A DNA stretch of 64,000 bases from Chloroflexota bacterium (GTDB lineage Bacteria > Chloroflexota > Anaerolineae > UBA1429): the NCBI GenBank assembly GCA_019873625.1, contig JAIOAW010000014.1, positions 1 through 64,000 of the forward strand, in the 5' to 3' direction. Made by a program: the position numbers and the translations under genes. Within the stretch, counting starts at the first letter, position 1. Each line of letters opens with the position of its first letter. This document shows, piece after piece, positions 52,167-60,185 of this stretch. A model generated the notes under the pieces. That model saw only the letters and a program-made list of their open reading frames with translations, was not told where the DNA came from and did no database searches.

Positions 52167-53447
52167 ATGGGAATGGTCTTGCTGAGCCGAACGCCGAAAG
52201 TAGGGCCGATGCCGGAGATGCGCCACCACACCCTAATGACATGGGAGCACGGCCACGTGCGAGCGGCGGTGCTCCAGTTGAACGAGGGCACCGCCGAGAT
52301 TATGGGCGTGGCGGCGGCGCCCGTGCACGGCATCGGCGGGACGAACCTGCCCGACGTGGAGCGCTGGTACATCGGCGGCGAGCGCGCCCTCACCCAGGCC
52401 GAGGAGATGACGGCGCATTCCAGTTCGCGCAAGGTCGTGCCCGATGACGTCACAATGTGCATCCCCTCCGAGGTGACGCGAGACCTTCCGGTTACGGTCT
52501 CTCAGCGGCGCCGCAACGCGAAACGCCCCATCTCCCTCGAAGAGATGGCCGCCCTCTTGCGGCGGGGTTACCGCACCGCGCAAGATCGCGCTCAAGACCA
52601 GGGCTATAGCGCCTCGGAGGATATCGTCTGCGGCTGTTTGACGCGCCTCACCGTGGATGGGCAAAGCGTGCTGGACCCCATAGGCCTTTACGGTGAGGCG
52701 GTTGAGGCGCAGTTATGCTTCTTCTTAGCCCCCGTGGTTTGGATTCGCGCCCTGGAGGCCGTCGCCGCACGGTTGGAATTGGCCCTGACTTCCATCGTAC
52801 CGCATCATATGGCCTACGCCGCACCCTTGGGCGAACCCGAGGCGTTGATGGTCCTCTTGGATGAGGATCACTCGCTGATGGCGCTCGTGCGCAACGGTCG
52901 CATCGAGTGGACGGCGCGCGCCCCTGTGGGCGCCGGGAAAATGCTCCAAGGGGCCACGGAGGATTTCAACCTCTCCAGCCCTCAGCATATCGCCCTCCTG
53001 ATGCGCGCCTATCGGGCCGGGCAATTGCGGGAGGATTTCGAAGAGACGCTGGCGCGGGCCTTCTGGCGTGAACTCCGCCATTGGATGACCGCCCTAGCCG
53101 AACAGGCCCAACGGGCTGCGTCGGTTCAGCACTTTCCGCCGCGCCTCTTTTTCTTCGATGTGCCCCGGGCTGTGCCCGAGGCGCGCCTATCGCTGGAAAC
53201 GCCTTTCTGGGAACGCTGTTTGCCCTTTGGCCGCTGCCCAGAGGTGCTCGAAATGGAGACCTCCAACGTGCGCAACGTCTTGGATTGGACCTCGCGGGCC
53301 GGTGGTCCGGCCTTTCTCCTTCTGCGCTCGGCGGCGCATCACATCGCCCGCGTGTACGCGCCGAGCCATGCGCTAGAGCGCCTACTCATCGAGATGATCC
53401 ACTGGCGCCGCGCCGCCGCCAAGCATCCCTCGCGGCGCGGGCGCTAG
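52167..53447 (+). CDS. FtsA/PilM-like actin-fold protein with degenerate ATP site
   Basis: 426 aa. The sequence follows the FtsA/PilM pattern. There is an N-terminal strand pair (WEHGHVRAAVLQ, then GVAAAPVHGIGG) and the SHS2-like insertion (VTMCIPSEVTRDLPVT). A middle section matches the FtsA stretch of the vDGxxxxxPiGlxG type (LTVDGQSVLDPIGLYGEAVEAQL). The phosphate-binding motifs are eroded: the first Asp of DxG is replaced by Glu (WEHG), and the DIGGGT motif reads DEDHSL. It is probably a scaffold and not an ATPase. It lies 30 bases after alaS and 16 before the membrane protein that likely partners it, as PilM does with PilN. The start codon has a weak ribosome site; ATG 52209 or 52218 is possible. 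Confidence 0.6.
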   Translation: MGMVLLSRTPKVGPMPEMRHHTLMTWEHGHVRAAVLQLNEGTAEIMGVAAAPVHGIGGTNLPDVERWYIGGERALTQAEEMTAHSSSRKVVPDDVTMCIPSEVTRDLPVTVSQRRRNAKRPISLEEMAALLRRGYRTAQDRAQDQGYSASEDIVCGCLTRLTVDGQSVLDPIGLYGEAVEAQLCFFLAPVVWIRALEAVAARLELALTSIVPHHMAYAAPLGEPEALMVLLDEDHSLMALVRNGRIEWTARAPVGAGKMLQGATEDFNLSSPQHIALLMRAYRAGQLREDFEETLARAFWRELRHWMTALAEQAQRAASVQHFPPRLFFFDVPRAVPEARLSLETPFWERCLPFGRCPEVLEMETSNVRNVLDWTSRAGGPAFLLLRSAAHHIARVYAPSHALERLLIEMIHWRRAAAKHPSRRGR

Positions 53448-53463
53448 GGCTTAGGAGGTTTGT

Positions 53464-54987
53464 TTGCACGAGACACAGGTCATCCGCCTTTCGCGGAGGG
53501 ATACCCTCGATGCCCTTTGCCAGGTGATCGAAGACTCCCCGCCGAACACGAGCCTCTGGCTCGTGGCCCCTTGGCAGTGGGGCATCACGCGTCGGTTGTT
53601 CAACCTCAAACGCTTGGCCTACGCCGCCGAGCGCGCCCACGTGGCCTTACACCTCGTTTCGGCCCATCGCGAAACGCGCCTGCTCGCACGGGAGGCCGGG
53701 CTAGCCGCCCATTGGATGCTCCCGTTTCGCCTGCGCCGCTACGCCCGCCGCCTTGGCAAGCCGCACGGGCGGCCCAGTTCGCTCGTGGCGCGCCGCGCCA
53801 TCGTCGAGGGCGTGCTGGAAAAGCGCCTGGGCTATCGCCGCCGCTTGAGCCTAGGGGGCGCCCTGGCCGGCCTCTTGACGATCGCCTTGCTAGCAGCCAC
53901 CGGGGCGGCCACCTTCGTGGCCCTCGTGCCCCAGGCCGAGGTGCAGATCCAGCCCGTGGCGCAGCCCGTAAGCGTCTCCTTCCGGGTGCGCGCCAGCCCC
54001 GTCTACCGCGAGGTAGATTACGGCGCCGCCGTCATCCCGGCCCGGCCGGTGCAGGTCATCGTGGAGGAACGTGCCGAAGAGCCGGCCACCGGTGGGTTGG
54101 ATGTGCCCGATGGCTATGCCTCGGGCGAGGTCATCTTTGCCAACCGCACCGATCAGCCCGTGCTCGTGCCCAAGGGGACCATCGTGCGCACGGGTTCGGG
54201 GGTGAACGCCCGCTTCGCCACGGTGAGCGACGTCGAGGTGCCCGGCCAACTGTACGCCCACGCCCGCGTGGGCATCGTCGCGCTTGACCCCGGCCCCGTG
54301 GGCAACGCCCAGCCCCTCACCATCAACATCGTCGAGGGGGATATCGGCTACAAGGTAGATGTGCTGAACACCAGCCCCACCCAAGGGGGCACGGTGCGGC
54401 GCACCCCGGTCGTTACCGCGGAGGATTTCGAGCGCCTATCGGCGAAACTCCTCGAACAACTTACGCAAGATGCTTACGCCCAACTGGTGGGCGAACTCGA
54501 AGAGGGCGAATTCATCCCTGCGCAGAGCCTCGATGTGCGCATTATGTCTCAGAAGTATGACCAAGTGGTAGGCCAGCGGAGCGCCGTGGCCTCGATGACG
54601 ATGAAGGTGGTGGCGCGGGGCACCGCTGTGGATGGCAAGGCCCTCGAACAACTCGCCACGCAGTTCCTCATCCAGCGCCAAAGCGAGGGTGAGGAATTGC
54701 AGATTATCCCCGATAGCCTGGTGATCCGCCGGGGGGAAGAGATCGAAAAGGATCGCGACGAAATCCTGTTCGACGTCCAGGCGCGCGGGATGGTTACGCC
54801 GGTCATCAACATCGCCCGCCTGCAAGCCCACCTGCGCGGTAAGACGGCGCCTGCCGCCGAAGACTGGCTGCGCGAAAACCTCACCCTGGCCAGCCCACCC
54901 GAAGTCTCCATCCAACCCACCTGGTGGGAGCGCCTGCCCTGGCTGCCGGCGCGCCTCAAGGTACACATCCTTGCGGGAGAGACGTAA
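53464..54987 (+). CDS. Single-pass membrane protein with large external domain (baseplate J-like)
   Basis: 507 aa from TTG 53464, eight bases after AGGAGG. Residues 1-120 are a cytoplasmic alpha/beta domain (VIRLSRRDTLDALCQVIEDSPP, LWLVAPW, VALHLVSAHRETRLLAREAGL). One membrane helix lies at about 123-148. The rest is an extracytoplasmic beta-rich region with the pattern seen in baseplate-J-like domains (ASGEVIFANRTDQPVLVPKGTIVRTGSG, AVNAQ-type steps) and a C-terminal KTAPAAEDWL region. Similar proteins are annotated as baseplate J in Chloroflexota although no phage genes are present. With the FtsA-like neighbour it may form an envelope assembly. Function unproven. Confidence 0.65.
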   Translation: MHETQVIRLSRRDTLDALCQVIEDSPPNTSLWLVAPWQWGITRRLFNLKRLAYAAERAHVALHLVSAHRETRLLAREAGLAAHWMLPFRLRRYARRLGKPHGRPSSLVARRAIVEGVLEKRLGYRRRLSLGGALAGLLTIALLAATGAATFVALVPQAEVQIQPVAQPVSVSFRVRASPVYREVDYGAAVIPARPVQVIVEERAEEPATGGLDVPDGYASGEVIFANRTDQPVLVPKGTIVRTGSGVNARFATVSDVEVPGQLYAHARVGIVALDPGPVGNAQPLTINIVEGDIGYKVDVLNTSPTQGGTVRRTPVVTAEDFERLSAKLLEQLTQDAYAQLVGELEEGEFIPAQSLDVRIMSQKYDQVVGQRSAVASMTMKVVARGTAVDGKALEQLATQFLIQRQSEGEELQIIPDSLVIRRGEEIEKDRDEILFDVQARGMVTPVINIARLQAHLRGKTAPAAEDWLRENLTLASPPEVSIQPTWWERLPWLPARLKVHILAGET

Positions 54988-55410
54988 ATGCGCTACCTCG
55001 CCCTCGATGTAGGCGACGAGCGCATCGGCCTGGCCATCAGCGATGCCACCGGCCTCTTGGCGCGGCCGCTCACGGTCATCGCGCGGCGCCCAGGGCCGGG
55101 CAGTTTTCGGCAGATCGCGGCCCTCGTCGCCGAGCACGGCGTTGAGGCCCTCGTCGTGGGGCTGCCGCTTCTCCCCAGCGGCGAAGAGGGCAAACAGGCG
55201 GCCTCGGTGCGCGCTTATGTCAAGGGATTGATAGAATATATCGCGCTCCCCATCTATTGGCAAGATGAGCGCGATACCACCCGCGAGGCCGAGGCGATTA
55301 TGGCCGAGACGAGGCGTTCGGCGCGGCGCCGCCGCCGCTGGCAAGATGCAGTGGCCGCCGCGGTCATCTTGCAGGCCTTTTTGAACGAACGGAGGGAAAA
55401 TCCCCTGTGA
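54988..55410 (+). CDS. ruvX: Putative Holliday junction resolvase RuvX/YqgF
   Basis: 140 aa. RNase H-like fold. The first catalytic Asp is D7 in YLALDVGDERIGLAISD, the Glu lies in VVGLPLL followed by GEEGKQA, and the last Asp in WQDAVAAAVILQ near residue 120. YqgF family members process 16S rRNA 5' ends and were proposed to resolve Holliday junctions. The ATG follows the preceding stop without a gap, and the stop overlaps the mltG start. A position near alaS and mltG is conserved in many bacteria. Confidence 0.93.
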   Translation: MRYLALDVGDERIGLAISDATGLLARPLTVIARRPGPGSFRQIAALVAEHGVEALVVGLPLLPSGEEGKQAASVRAYVKGLIEYIALPIYWQDERDTTREAEAIMAETRRSARRRRRWQDAVAAAVILQAFLNERRENPL

Positions 55411-56561
55411 GGACGGTTCGTCTGCTCCTGCGTTTCATCATCACGGTGCTGGCGCTTTCCGCCGTAACCTTTCTCATCACGGGCGGCTTTTGGTATATGT
55501 GGCAAAACGCCCGCGGCAAAACGCCCCAAATTCGCTATACAATCACCTCTGCCAAGTTGGAGCGCGCCGCGCTCGGCCTGTATTTGCGTTACCGGGGGAG
55601 CGACGTAACCGAACCCGCCAACCCCAACGATAACCGCGAGGTGATTTTCACCATCGAGCCAGGCGACCCTGTCATCACCATCGCCTATCGCCTGCAGAAT
55701 ATGGGCCTGGTGAAAGATGCCGAACTCTTTCGACGGGTGGTGCAATATTGGGGTACTGACGCCACCATCCAGGCCGGCGTGTACATCTTGCGGCCCAATA
55801 TGACGATGGAAGAGATTATGCGCGAACTCCAGCACGGCCGCCTGCCCAGCGTCACGGTAACCATCCCCGAGGGCTGGCGCGCCGAGGAGATCGCCGCCCT
55901 CCTCGAGGAGAAGGGCGTTACCACAGCCGAGGCCTTTATGGAAGCGGTCCATGGGGGGCGCACGGACCTCCCCTTCCTCCAAGACCGCCCGCCCGAAAGC
56001 GGCACCAGCGTGGAGGGGTTTCTCTTCCCCGATACGTACCAGTTCCCCGAAAACACGGCGCCGGAACGCATCGTGGAGATTATGCTGCAAAACTGGGGCC
56101 TGCGCGTGCCAGAGAGCGTCTGGCGAAAGGGCGCGCAGGAGCGGGGTATGACTATCTATGAGGTGGTGACCCTCGCCTCCATCGTCGAGCGCGAGGCCGT
56201 GGTGAGCGCCGAACGCCCCATCATCGCCGGCGTCTATTTGAATCGCCTCAAGCAGGGGATGTATCTCCAGGCCGACCCCACCGTGCAGTATGCCAAGGGG
56301 TATGATCCCAAGACGGGCAAATGGTGGAATACAATGCTCCAGGAGGAAGCAAACACGGTCATCTCGCCCTATAATACCTTCCTCCACGGGGGGTTGCCGC
56401 CGGGGCCTATCTGCAACCCCGGCCTAGGGGCCATTATGGCCGTGCTCCAGCCCGCCGAGCATGACTACCTGTTCTTCTACGCCAAGGGGGATGGTTCGCA
56501 CGTCTTTGCCAAGACGTACGAAGAGCATTTGGAAAATCAAAGGCTCTACGGCGGGCGGTAA
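55407..56561 (+). CDS. mltG: Endolytic murein transglycosylase MltG
   Basis: 384 aa from GTG 55407, overlapping the ruvX stop. MltG cuts nascent glycan strands and so sets their length. One N-terminal membrane helix (residues 8-30), a LysM-like region (PGDPVITIAYRLQNMGLVKD), then the YceG catalytic domain: VTIPEGW, EGFLFPDTY, ASIVERE with catalytic E261, and YNTFLHGGLPPGPICNPG. All signature residues are present. It is the last gene of the alaS operon and is followed by a strong hairpin. Confidence 0.95.
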   Translation: MRTVRLLLRFIITVLALSAVTFLITGGFWYMWQNARGKTPQIRYTITSAKLERAALGLYLRYRGSDVTEPANPNDNREVIFTIEPGDPVITIAYRLQNMGLVKDAELFRRVVQYWGTDATIQAGVYILRPNMTMEEIMRELQHGRLPSVTVTIPEGWRAEEIAALLEEKGVTTAEAFMEAVHGGRTDLPFLQDRPPESGTSVEGFLFPDTYQFPENTAPERIVEIMLQNWGLRVPESVWRKGAQERGMTIYEVVTLASIVEREAVVSAERPIIAGVYLNRLKQGMYLQADPTVQYAKGYDPKTGKWWNTMLQEEANTVISPYNTFLHGGLPPGPICNPGLGAIMAVLQPAEHDYLFFYAKGDGSHVFAKTYEEHLENQRLYGGR

Positions 56562-56588
56562 ACATATAGGAGCGCGGGAAGCCCGGAA

Positions 56589-56625
56589 GTAACCTCCCGC
56601 AGGTTTGGAACCTGCGGGAGGTTAC
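56589..56625. terminator. Long hairpin after mltG
   Basis: GTAACCTCCCGCAGGTT (56589-56605), TGG, and its exact complement (56609-56625), a 17-bp perfect stem. The core is shared with the hairpin at 2176-2208. Confidence 0.65.
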
Positions 56626-56647
56626 CTTGCCCTCTCTCTGGCCTTAT

Positions 56648-56893
56648 GGAGCGCGAGGCGCTCTCCGTATGGCGTTCCCTCTCCCACGTTGAGTGGGAGA
56701 GGGTGAGGGGGAGCGGAGGCTCCTGCTTCGCATCGCGGGTCGGGAAGCCCGCGCTCCGGCAATAGGTAAGGGAGCGCGAGGCGCTCTCCGTATGGCGTTC
56801 CCTCTCCCACGTTGAGTGGGAGAGGGTCAGGGTGAGGGGGAGCGCGAGGCCCCTGCCTCGCGCTGCGGACCGGGAGGCCCGCGCTCCGTCTAC
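56648..56893. repeat. Tandem duplication of a hairpin-rich unit
   Basis: Two copies of a unit of about 123 bases start at 56648 and 56771. The first 57 bases (GGAGCGCGAGGCGCTCTCC ... GAGAGGGT) are identical. The rest diverges with a small insertion but keeps the CCCGCGCTCC end. Each copy contains inverted repeats: CCCTCTCCCAC/GTGGGAGAGGG and a GCGGG/CCCGC pair. No coding potential is evident. The second copy reaches the 3' end of the sugar kinase gene. Confidence 0.75.
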
Positions 56894-57832
56894 TTATCCT
56901 CTCCCGTGCGCCGCGAGGTAGGCGTTGGCCTCTTCCCACGTGGGCTGGCCGTTGAAGCCGCCCACCTGGGCCACCGTCAGCGCGCCGCAGGTAACGGCCA
57001 ATTCCACAGCCCGCCTGAGGGGTTCGCCCTTTAGCCAGCCGGCCAGGAACCCGCCGTCGAACGTATCGCCCGCGCCGGTCGTATCCATCACCTGCACGGG
57101 CCAGGCCGGCACGCGGATCCTTTCCTCCCCGCGCACGGCCACGGCCCCTTCCGCGCCGAGTTTCACCACCAAGGTCGGCACGCGCGCCGCCATCTTGGCG
57201 ATGGCGCGTTCGACATCGCGCTCGCCGGTGATGGCCATCACCTCATTCTCGTTCGGCATAAAGACGTCCACATATTCCAGAAGGTCATCCACCTTCCATT
57301 CTTCCGTCGGGTCCCAGTTCGTGTCGAGCGAGACGGTCATCCCTGCCTCGCGCGCTAGGCGCATCATCTTGGGCATATCGGGGCGCAGGGCGGTGAGCAG
57401 GAAGGGGCTGGCCACATGGAGATGTCGCGCCATATGCACCCAATCTTCGCCCAAATCTTCATAGCAAACCTTGGCGATAGACCCCAAATACGTGAGCATC
57501 GCGCGATCTTGGCCCTTGGAGAGGATGATCGTCGCGCCCGTTTTGATGGTGGGGTCTATCTTGACGCGCGCAACATCCACCCCCACGGCGCGCATCGCAT
57601 CGAGCATAAAGTGCCCAAATAGGTCGTCTCCTACGCGGCTCACGTAGAGCACCTTGAGGCCCATCTTGGCGGCGCTCGCGGCAAAGATGCACGCCGACCC
57701 CCCGGCGGAGAGGGTCATATCGTCCACGAGTTTTTCCACCTGGCCGAATTCAGGCTCCACATCGCCTTTGAGCACAAGGTCTATGTTGAGTTCGCCGGCT
57801 ACGATCACATCATAAGGGGCAGGTCTGCTCAT
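56894..57832 (-). CDS. PfkB-family carbohydrate kinase
   Basis: 312 aa from ATG 57832, with GGAG upstream; the frame to 58006 lies inside the next gene. Ribokinase fold: the N-terminal GELNIDLVL, substrate site SAGGSACIFAASAAKMG, and the C-terminal PfkB signature DTTGAGDTFDGGFLAGWL with catalytic Asp in GAGDTF. Substrates in this family include ribose, fructose-6-phosphate, KDG and nucleosides. It overlaps the stop of the SIS gene (ATGA), so the pair probably handles one sugar: kinase first, then an aldose/ketose or deaminase step. The identity of the sugar is unknown. Confidence 0.88.
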   Translation of the reverse strand: MSRPAPYDVIVAGELNIDLVLKGDVEPEFGQVEKLVDDMTLSAGGSACIFAASAAKMGLKVLYVSRVGDDLFGHFMLDAMRAVGVDVARVKIDPTIKTGATIILSKGQDRAMLTYLGSIAKVCYEDLGEDWVHMARHLHVASPFLLTALRPDMPKMMRLAREAGMTVSLDTNWDPTEEWKVDDLLEYVDVFMPNENEVMAITGERDVERAIAKMAARVPTLVVKLGAEGAVAVRGEERIRVPAWPVQVMDTTGAGDTFDGGFLAGWLKGEPLRRAVELAVTCGALTVAQVGGFNGQPTWEEANAYLAAHGRG

Positions 57833-58902
57833 CCGATCATCTCCGTACCGGTTAGTCGGATCGCCATCACCACATTGCGGGGGCGATCGGGGTTCAGGCC
57901 TTTTTTCATCGCGCGGTAATAAGCCAAGAGTTGAAGGAAAGGCAAATAGAGCACACTGCGCGCCCGCTCCGAAACGGGCGCCTCCAGCGCCAAGGCCCCG
58001 TCGCACACGGCCTCCAATCCCTCGGTGGCATTGGCCAGGCCAAAGACGCGCGCCCCGCGCTCTTTTAAATCTCGCAAGACGGCCACTTCATAGGGGCGCG
58101 CCGCCTCGGAAAGGAGCCCCACGATGAGATGCTCCTGGCCCACGAGCGCCATAGGGCCGTGGCGGAACTCCATAAAGTGGTATGGCTCCGCCACTGTTTG
58201 AGACATCTCTTTGACCTTTACCGTGGCCTCGCTGGCCAGGCCGTAAAAAGGCCCCGTGCCCAAATAGGTGATGCGGGCGATCGTCTCATCGGCACCCACT
58301 TTTTGGGCCAGAGGCTTGGCGCGCTCGATGACCCCCGAGGCCAACGCGGGGAGGCGGCGCGTCTCTTCCAAGAGTGCCGCATCTCCGGCCGCGAGGGCGG
58401 CCCAGGTTTGCACGGCCACGAGCATCCCGGCAAAGGAGCGCGTCTGCGCATAACTCTCCTCGCGCCCCCCTGGGATGGCGATGGTCATCGTCGAGGCGCG
58501 AGCGAGGCCCGTATCCTCGTAGCAACTGATGGTCAGCGCTTCACAGCCGCGGGCGCGCATCTTTTCGACGGCAAGGATCGTCTCGCTCGTCTCTCCGGAG
58601 CGCGAGAGCGCCACGATGAGGGGGGCCTCGCCGGGAGCAAGGAGGGTCTCCGTCTGCAAATAGAGTTCTGACGAAGGCGCGGCGCGGCATACGCGCCCCG
58701 TGATACTCTGAAAATACGGCGCCGCCCACAAAGCCAGGTAATGCGTCGAGCCGCAGCCGATGAATAGGATGCGACGCCCAGTATGACGTTCGAACAGGGC
58801 AAGCAGTTCGCGGCGTTGGGCAAGGGTCGCCTCGATGGCCGATTGCCAACTGGCGCCCTGGGTCGTGATCTCTTGATATGAGAAGGCCCCTGGTTCCGTC
58901 AT
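57829..58902 (-). CDS. SIS-domain protein (GlmS/AgaS/deglycase-like sugar isomerase)
   Basis: 357 aa from ATG 58902 with GAGGGG upstream. Two SIS domains: residues 40-165 (ILFIGCGSTHYLALWAAPYFQ, ALSRSGETSETILAVEKM) and 205-345 (ITYLGTGPFYGLASEATVKVKEMSQTVAEPYHFMEFRHGP). The EFRHGP motif and the layout match the isomerase half of GlmS and of phosphosugar deglycases/deaminases such as AgaS or FrlB. No glutaminase domain is attached. With the downstream PfkB kinase it suggests catabolism of an amino sugar or a glycated amino acid. The RpiR-type regulator at 20 kb would be a fitting but distant controller. Confidence 0.88.
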   Translation of the reverse strand: MTEPGAFSYQEITTQGASWQSAIEATLAQRRELLALFERHTGRRILFIGCGSTHYLALWAAPYFQSITGRVCRAAPSSELYLQTETLLAPGEAPLIVALSRSGETSETILAVEKMRARGCEALTISCYEDTGLARASTMTIAIPGGREESYAQTRSFAGMLVAVQTWAALAAGDAALLEETRRLPALASGVIERAKPLAQKVGADETIARITYLGTGPFYGLASEATVKVKEMSQTVAEPYHFMEFRHGPMALVGQEHLIVGLLSEAARPYEVAVLRDLKERGARVFGLANATEGLEAVCDGALALEAPVSERARSVLYLPFLQLLAYYRAMKKGLNPDRPRNVVMAIRLTGTEMIG

Positions 58903-58929
58903 ATCCCCTCCCGTCTTCAAGATGAGCCT

Positions 58930-58958
58930 TTTATACCACACCGCGCGGCCTTGGGCAA
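58930..58958 (-). promoter_or_regulatory. Promoter of the SIS-kinase operon
   Basis: Minus strand TTGCCC (58958-58953), 17 bp, TATAAA (58935-58930), about 28 bases before the ATG. Confidence 0.6.
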
Positions 58959-58988
58959 ACATCCAAGGCGGGGCCGGCGTTTCGATGC

Positions 58989-59016
58989 TTGGCAGGAGGC
59001 GCCAGGGCGCTATAAT
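58989..59016 (+). promoter_or_regulatory. thiI promoter flanked by direct repeats
   Basis: TTGGCA (58989-58994), 16 bp, TATAAT (59011-59016). The decamer GGAGGCGCCA occurs at 58996-59005 and again from 59018, on each side of the -10, as in an operator arrangement. Confidence 0.6.
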
Positions 59017-59045
59017 GGAGGCGCCACCACCTAAGGAGAGCCATC

Positions 59046-60185
59046 GTGGGCCTGATCCTTTTGCGCTATGGAGAGATCGCCCTAAAAGGGCAGAACCGGC
59101 AAGAGTTTCTGCGCTGTTTGCGGCGCAACGTGCGCCGCTGCCTGCGAGAGCATCACATCGCGGGCGAGGTCGAATCGGTAGGCCAGCGCCTCTACGTGCG
59201 CACCGAGCAGGTCGAAGAGGCGCTGGCGCCGCTCAGCCGCGTGTTCGGATTGGTCTCCCTCAGCCCCGTGCGAGAAGTGCCCCGCGATGTGGATGCGATC
59301 ATCGCCGCGGCCATCGAAGAGGCCCGCGCCGCCGGCTTGAACGAAAACTCATCGTTTCGCGTGCAGGCGCGCCGCGCCGATAAGACCTTCCCCCACACCT
59401 CGCCCGAAATCAACCGCCTGGTGGGCGAAGGCGTGGCCCAGGCCCTCCACGCCCGCGTGGACCTTTCGGCCAATGCGGATATAACCCTCGGCGTCGAAAT
59501 CGCCCAGGATGCGGCGCTCGTCTTTGCGCGCGTCATCCCCGCGCCGGGCGGGTTCCCCATCGGCGTGGAGGGGCGCGTCGTGGCGCTCATCTCCGGGGGG
59601 ATTGATTCCCCCGTGGCAGCCTGGATGATGATGAAGCGGGGGTGTTACGTCATCCCCCTCCATTTCAGCCAAAATGAGGTCGAGACCTCCAAAGCGCTCG
59701 ATAACATCGCCCAACTTAGCCGCTACAGTTACGGCTGGGAATTGCGCCCCTTCGTCCTCGACCACGCCGCCACGGTGATGCCTACGTTGGAAAAGTTGCG
59801 CGCCATCGGCGAATCCCGCTGGAACTGCATCTTTTGCAAACGCGTCCTCATCGCAAAGGCCTGCGAAATCGCCGAGGAACAGGGAGCATTAGGCGTGGTG
59901 ATGGGCGATGCCTTGGGCCAGGTGGCCAGCCAATCTCTGGCGAATTTGGCCGCCATCTCCTATGGGGCGCCTTTGCCCATCTTACGGCCGCTCCTCGGCC
60001 TCGATAAGACGGAGATCATCGCCCTGGCGCGGCGCATCGGCACCTTTGCCATTTCAACGCGCGCCCAAGCGCCGTGCGCCTTTTTGCCTAACCACCCCGT
60101 CACGCGCGGCTCCCTATCCAAATTGCGAGACATCCTAAACCGCCTGAAGGCCTTGGAGGCAGAACCCTATGAACCCTCGATTTGA
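59046..60185 (+). CDS. thiI: tRNA 4-thiouridine synthase / sulfurtransferase ThiI
   Basis: 379 aa from GTG 59046, preceded by AAGGAGAG. ThiI adenylates tRNA U8 and inserts sulfur; in some species it also feeds sulfur to thiamine synthesis. A ferredoxin-like and THUMP domain occupy residues 1-165. The PP-loop is LISGGIDSPVAAWMMMKRG near residue 180, followed by a region with WNCIFCKRVLIAKACEIA. The C-terminal rhodanese domain of E. coli ThiI is absent, as in many bacteria and archaea. The stop lies 17 bases inside the next gene, so they are coupled. Confidence 0.94.
   Translation: MGLILLRYGEIALKGQNRQEFLRCLRRNVRRCLREHHIAGEVESVGQRLYVRTEQVEEALAPLSRVFGLVSLSPVREVPRDVDAIIAAAIEEARAAGLNENSSFRVQARRADKTFPHTSPEINRLVGEGVAQALHARVDLSANADITLGVEIAQDAALVFARVIPAPGGFPIGVEGRVVALISGGIDSPVAAWMMMKRGCYVIPLHFSQNEVETSKALDNIAQLSRYSYGWELRPFVLDHAATVMPTLEKLRAIGESRWNCIFCKRVLIAKACEIAEEQGALGVVMGDALGQVASQSLANLAAISYGAPLPILRPLLGLDKTEIIALARRIGTFAISTRAQAPCAFLPNHPVTRGSLSKLRDILNRLKALEAEPYEPSI

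Noticed and set aside
53464-54987. Phage baseplate or contractile-tail component
   Set aside because: No other tail genes are present; the protein has a membrane helix and housekeeping neighbours.
56562-56893. Insertion sequence remnant
   Set aside because: Hairpin repeats are present but there is no transposase frame or target-site duplication.
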